Below are positions 4,852 to 7,444 of a stretch of DNA of 7,444 bases, piece by piece; position 1 is the stretch's first letter; the number at the start of each line of letters is the position of its first letter. Made by a program: the position numbers and the translations under genes. The DNA comes from QHWK01 sp035315685 (lineage in GTDB: Bacteria; Acidobacteriota; Vicinamibacteria; Vicinamibacterales; CAVVIG01), in assembly GCA_035315685.1 (NCBI GenBank), contig DATFXR010000594.1, forward strand, positions 1 through 7,444. Reading direction: 5' to 3'. The notes under the pieces are model-generated. The model searched no databases. It saw only the letters and a program-made list of their open reading frames with translations, and had not been told where the DNA came from.

Positions 4852-5612
4852 CGGCTGACGGCCGCCACCATCAGCGCGTACTTCTTTCGCGCGCCCTTCT
4901 GCACCCAGGCCAGCTTCGATCCATCGGTCGACCACGCCGGGAGGAGCGCATTCTTCGCAGCCGGCACCGACACCTTGTGGCGGTTGCGATCGAACAGGAA
5001 CAGCCGTCCGTCGCGATCGGTGAAGGCGATCGTCCCGCTGCCGGCCGGTCCCCACCCGAACATCAACCCTGGCACCGGTGACTCGTTCACGAACTCGCTG
5101 ATGGTTTCGCCGACCAGCATCAGCCGCACGACGTGCACCTTCTGGCTCTCCGCGGCCTTCTCGACGTTCGACGCGACGTTCACATTGGAGCCGCCGAGCG
5201 GATCCGACGCACGGTCGGCCGCACCTGCAGAGCCGGTGCCGAACTTCATCGTCTCGTACTTCTGATCGACGTCGATGAACAGCGAGCCGATGCCCGGCGC
5301 AAACCGATCGGACTTGTACGACCAGTAGTCCTGCGCCCACTCAGGTGGATCGGCTGGCGCGACGGCCCCACTCGAGACAGAGACGAGATAGTGGTGAAAC
5401 TTCGCCGAATTGGGATTGCCCTCGGCCGTCTGGACGTAGAGCTGCGACAGGTCCGGCGACCAGCCGATCTGACGCAGCGCGCCCTTCAGCGATCCCAGAT
5501 CGAGCTCGGCGACCCGGACTGGCGGCGAGATTTTGAGAGCGGAGACGTCAAGGGCGTCGGACGTCTGAACGAGCAAGATCGCCAGGAGCGACGCGAGCGG
5601 CAGCCAGAACAT
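4848..5612 (-). CDS. Exported protein with TolB/WD40-like motifs, first tandem paralog
   Basis: This is a 254-residue protein of unknown function. It starts MFWLPLASLLAILLVQTSDA, a probable signal peptide cleaved near residue 20, though without the usual basic N-region. The mature part has LDVSALKISPPVRVAELDL, IGWSPD (49-54), PPEWAQDYWSYKSD, FGWGPAGSG (185-193), GRLFLFDRNRHK and LPAWSTDGSKLAWVQK (224-239). These are beta-propeller-like blade motifs, as in TolB or S9 peptidase propellers, but no peptidase domain follows. The last 70 residues are about half identical to the following paralog. A GAGGA Shine-Dalgarno sits a few bases before the ATG at 5612, which supports this start although it lies inside the desaturase gene (65-base overlap). 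The pair may form a heterodimer or share a periplasmic role with the desaturase; this is speculative. Confidence 0.82.
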   Translation of the reverse strand: MFWLPLASLLAILLVQTSDALDVSALKISPPVRVAELDLGSLKGALRQIGWSPDLSQLYVQTAEGNPNSAKFHHYLVSVSSGAVAPADPPEWAQDYWSYKSDRFAPGIGSLFIDVDQKYETMKFGTGSAGAADRASDPLGGSNVNVASNVEKAAESQKVHVVRLMLVGETISEFVNESPVPGLMFGWGPAGSGTIAFTDRDGRLFLFDRNRHKVSVPAAKNALLPAWSTDGSKLAWVQKGARKKYALMVAAVSR

Positions 5613-6594
5613 CGCGGTCCTCGGGAGCTTTCTCGCGCGCCGCTGACCAGTTCGTGTGCGGCGCGCGGTTTTCGACGAGCCAACCGTACACCAGACCCGA
5701 GTAGGTCTGCCAGCGCACCGTACGCCGTGCATAGAACGGCGCGAGCGCCTGCTGCAGCGCCGGCAAGCGGTAGAACGGCACGCCAGCGAAGTAGTGATGC
5801 TCGAGGTGATAGTTCGAGTTGAGGAACGCGAAATCCCAGAACCAGTGGCCGCGTATCAGCGTGCCCCACTGCGCGGGATCGCCCGGGTCGATGTCGTAGT
5901 GCTGGCCGAGGCGGTTGAGCGTGAACGCAACCGGAAAGACGAAGAAGACCGGAATCACGTAGGCACGCAGCGCGGCGGCGCCGCCGAAGAACAGCCAGAT
6001 CGCCGCCAGCACTGCCAGATGCGCCAGGATCGACACTTTGCGTTCGAACGCGATCTGCCGCTGCAGCGCCGCCGGATAGGTCGCCGCCTCCCGGCGCGCC
6101 GCCCGGAAGTAGATTGGGAACAGCGCCGGCGAGCAGTAGAGCAGCTTGAACCACCGCGCGTTGATCTTCGGCGACAGATGATGACGCTTCGGGTCGTCCT
6201 CGTCCGATCCGAGCTCTGCATGGTGATCGAGATGCCAGCGCGTGAACTGGCTCGACGAGATCCCGCTCGGAACCGCGTAGAGCCACGCGAGCGCACGCTC
6301 CGCGGTGGAACGACGGCGCTCGAAGATGGTGTGGTGCACCACTTCGTGCAGCAGGACCGTGAAATTGAAGACGGTGAACCCCTGCACGAACACCAGCGGC
6401 ACCCAGATGAGCGGATTGGAAAGCGCAATCAGGCCCCAGGTGGCGAGCGCAAGGATCGCAAACTGACGCGCGGCGATGACCAGATGCCGGCCAGCGTCTT
6501 TCCGGTGCAGATCGCGCAGTACGTCGCGCGGAATCGCGCGGCTCAGCTCGGTTCGCAGCGCCGCCGCGTGCCGGCTGTAATGATGGGATTTCAC
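5548..6594 (-). CDS. Membrane fatty acid desaturase (three-histidine-box, di-iron)
   Basis: This 348-residue integral membrane protein belongs to the fatty acid desaturase/hydroxylase superfamily. The three histidine boxes that ligate the di-iron site are HEVVHH (83-88), HLDHH (121-125) and HLEHH (263-267, in NYHLEHHYFAGVPFYRLPAL). An extra conserved-looking His lies in NRLGQHYDIDP (227-237). Hydrophobic segments are near 45-59, 61-82, 187-209 and 211-230, leaving the boxes on the cytoplasmic face. The segment QHYDIDPGDPAQW recalls dihydrorhizobitoxine-desaturase-like members, so the substrate could be a lipid acyl chain or a small amphipathic molecule. The GTG start at 6594 has no Shine-Dalgarno, and a TACAAT box lies 14 bases upstream, so the mRNA may be leaderless. 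The final 21 codons overlap the next gene. Lipid or envelope modification is the likely role. Confidence 0.9.
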   Translation of the reverse strand: MKSHHYSRHAAALRTELSRAIPRDVLRDLHRKDAGRHLVIAARQFAILALATWGLIALSNPLIWVPLVFVQGFTVFNFTVLLHEVVHHTIFERRRSTAERALAWLYAVPSGISSSQFTRWHLDHHAELGSDEDDPKRHHLSPKINARWFKLLYCSPALFPIYFRAARREAATYPAALQRQIAFERKVSILAHLAVLAAIWLFFGGAAALRAYVIPVFFVFPVAFTLNRLGQHYDIDPGDPAQWGTLIRGHWFWDFAFLNSNYHLEHHYFAGVPFYRLPALQQALAPFYARRTVRWQTYSGLVYGWLVENRAPHTNWSAAREKAPEDRDVLAAARVAPGDLARSDVRRP

Positions 6595-6626
6595 GAGACT
6601 TACGCGGATTGTACTACTATGGAGCG
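6595..6626. promoter_or_regulatory. 32-bp divergent promoter region
   Basis: The desaturase (minus) and the barrel protein (plus) start codons are only 32 bp apart. On the minus strand TACAAT (6613-6608) fits a -10 box and would start transcription 6-8 nt before the GTG. On the plus strand TACTAT (6615-6620) is a weaker -10 candidate, only 6 nt from the ATG. Neither has a good -35 that I can identify. Both messages would be nearly leaderless, and the overlapping boxes would make the promoters mutually exclusive. Both assignments are tentative. Confidence 0.35.
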
Positions 6627-7109
6627 ATGAACCGGATCACCACGATCGGCGGCGCACTGCTCCTCCTCCTCACCACTGCCGCGTCCGCGCGCGCCGATGT
6701 CACCGCGTTTCTCGGCGCAAACACGACTCCGGCCAATCGCCAGGTCCGCGGCGTCGGCGTCGGGTTCGGCCTGCTGGTTGTCGGGGTTGAATTCGAATAC
6801 GCGTACGCGCCGGACGATCCGGCGGCGAGCGCACCGTCGCTCAGAACCGAGACCGGCAACCTGCTGCTCCAGACTCCGGTCGCGATCTACGGGCTCCAGC
6901 CGTACTTCACGACGGGCGGCGGCTTTTACCAGGAGGAGCTTGGCGTACGGTCGGACGATGGCTTCGCGTTCAACACCGGCGGCGGCGTGAAGATCAACCT
7001 CGCCGGGCCGCTGCGCGTCCGCATCGACTACCGCGTGTTCAAGCTCGGAAGCGCCGCGCTCAACTCGCCGGCACACCGGATTTACGCGGGGTTGAACCTG
7101 AAGTTCTGA
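6627..7109 (+). CDS. Small outer-membrane beta-barrel protein
   Basis: This 160-residue protein is the only plus-strand gene. A classical Sec signal peptide is visible: basic MNRITTIGG, a leucine-rich core, then AASARA before DVTAFLG, with probable cleavage after residue 23. The mature chain alternates polar and hydrophobic residues in short strands (VGVGFGLLVVGVEFEYAYA, PYFTTGGGFYQEELGV, GFAFNTGGGVKINLAGPLRVRIDYRVFKL). It ends in IYAGLNLKF, and a C-terminal Phe is the recognition signature for barrel assembly. The size fits an eight-stranded OmpA/OmpX-like barrel (porin-like OMP_b-brl family). The ATG at 6627 is preceded by GGAG with only 2 bases spacing. A TTG at 6609 in the same frame is less likely. 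It is divergent from the desaturase, perhaps coregulated with membrane state. Confidence 0.85.
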   Translation: MNRITTIGGALLLLLTTAASARADVTAFLGANTTPANRQVRGVGVGFGLLVVGVEFEYAYAPDDPAASAPSLRTETGNLLLQTPVAIYGLQPYFTTGGGFYQEELGVRSDDGFAFNTGGGVKINLAGPLRVRIDYRVFKLGSAALNSPAHRIYAGLNLKF

Positions 7110-7119
7110 GGAGCGAGGA

Positions 7120-7184
7120 AAGCAACCGCAGAGACCGCGGAGTTCGCTGAGAGCACTGTTGCTCTGCGTGCTCTGCGGTTGCTT
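7120..7184. terminator. Palindromic 9-bp-unit element between convergent genes
   Basis: A 14-bp perfect stem pairs 7120-7133 (aagcaaccgcagag) with 7171-7184 (ctctgcggttgctt), continuing imperfectly inward (ccgcggag against ctctgcg) to a second 6-bp stem 7150-7155/7160-7165 with a CTGT loop. The arms consist of 9-mers (accgcagag, accgcggag, ttcgctgag and gctctgcgt, gctctgcgg). It lies between the barrel gene stop (7109) and the stop of the convergent gene (7189), so it could end transcription from both sides. It lacks a T-run, so Rho-independent termination is uncertain. It belongs to the same repeat type as the element within meaB. Confidence 0.65.
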
Positions 7185-7188
7185 CCCG

Positions 7189-7444
7189 TTACTTTCCGAG
7201 GTCGGCGACCATCTGGAGGTTGACGAAGTTCTGCCCCGACGCGTACGCTTCGGCGTACTGCTTGTAGAGCGTCTGCACTTCGGTCGGAAAGGCTTCGGCG
7301 AGGATGTTCGAGACCGTGTAGTCAGCGCCCTTCACCGACGGGTTGATCAGGAACACGTAGAGGACGTTGCCGCCCTGGGCCGGATCGGGAGACTTGAACA
7401 CCTGCCAGCTCTTCGCCTGCTCCTTGCGTTCCGGCTTCTCGCTC
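7189..7444 (-). CDS. Hypothetical protein, C-terminal part (runs off the right edge)
   Basis: About 84 residues are visible, ending in TAA. The frame is open across the window edge. The visible part begins SEKPERKEQAKSWQVFKSPD and then has a hydrophobic strand-like NVLYVFLINPSVKGADYTV, followed by NILAEAFPTEVQTLYKQYAEAY, a probable helix, and NFVNLQMVADLGK. I do not recognise the family. The pattern, a short alpha/beta domain with an acidic/basic linker before it, is compatible with the end of an exported or lipoprotein-like protein, but no signal region is in view. Its start must lie to the right of the window; the internal GTG at 7401 is not a credible start. It converges on the barrel gene across a palindromic element. 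Confidence 0.7.
   Translation of the reverse strand, partial: SEKPERKEQAKSWQVFKSPDPAQGGNVLYVFLINPSVKGADYTVSNILAEAFPTEVQTLYKQYAEAYASGQNFVNLQMVADLGK

Noticed and set aside
4258..5265. Plus-strand open frame of 335 codons opposite the exported paralogs
   Set aside because: Antisense shadow typical of GC-rich coding DNA. The amino-acid composition is skewed to Arg/Ala/Asp with no recognisable domain, and both minus-strand genes are well supported.
4852..5340. Upstream extension of the second exported paralog to give about 404 residues
   Set aside because: It is a shadow of the first paralog in another frame. The paralog homology starts right after the GTG at 4851.
5656..6630. Plus-strand open frame of 324 codons opposite the desaturase
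   Set aside because: Antisense shadow. The opposite strand has all three histidine boxes.

Overview
The window is GC-rich (roughly two thirds G+C by eye) bacterial chromosome. Every identifiable gene but one reads on the minus strand. Three of the gene junctions are 4-base ATGA or GTGA overlaps, and GTG starts are frequent. The gene content is a Mycobacterium-type adenosine kinase, an MTA phosphorylase, the acyl-CoA dehydrogenase/MeaB/methylmalonyl-CoA epimerase set, a membrane desaturase and a Gram-negative style outer-membrane barrel. Together with gene borders rich in short tandem palindromes, this suggests a Gram-negative environmental bacterium, perhaps an acidobacterium (Vicinamibacteria-like). 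That assignment is inference, because no rRNA or marker gene is present.

Layout, in minus-strand transcription order from the right. A partial unrecognised gene enters at 7444 and stops at 7189. It converges on the only plus-strand gene, a small outer-membrane beta-barrel protein (6627-7109), and the two are separated by a palindromic element. Only 32 bp separate the barrel gene from the divergent fatty acid desaturase (6594-5548). The desaturase overlaps the first of two tandem paralogous exported proteins with TolB/WD40-like motifs (5612-4848), and the second paralog follows with a 4-base overlap (4851-4126). After 143 bp of repeat-rich spacer come an acyl-CoA dehydrogenase (3982-2837) and meaB (2840-1812), translationally coupled. 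Methylmalonyl-CoA epimerase (1676-1275) follows after another palindromic spacer. Last come mtnP (1165-305) and adenosine kinase (308 to the left edge), again overlapping by 4 bases.

Functionally there are three blocks. The first is a lipid/envelope block: desaturase, two exported paralogs and the divergent barrel protein. The second is an acyl-CoA/propionate block: the dehydrogenase feeds acyl-CoA oxidation, the epimerase converts (S)- to (R)-methylmalonyl-CoA, and MeaB protects and reloads B12-dependent methylmalonyl-CoA mutase, whose own genes are not in the window. The third salvages the nucleoside by-products of S-adenosylmethionine use: MTA to adenine and methylthioribose-1-phosphate, and adenosine to AMP.

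The most unusual feature is a set of short-unit (7, 8 or 9 bp) tandem repeats, several arranged as inverted pairs, at gene ends (1232-1285, 1696-1764, 1821-1850, 4022-4128, 7120-7184). They intrude into coding sequence. One copy forms the C-terminal tail of MeaB, one supplies the last codons and stop of the epimerase, and a related element (2584-2632) sits in frame inside the MeaB GTPase domain, adding a Ser/Ala/Asp/Pro-rich loop. This resembles palindromic elements that invade genes, such as those of Rickettsia, and is the main candidate for something undescribed here.
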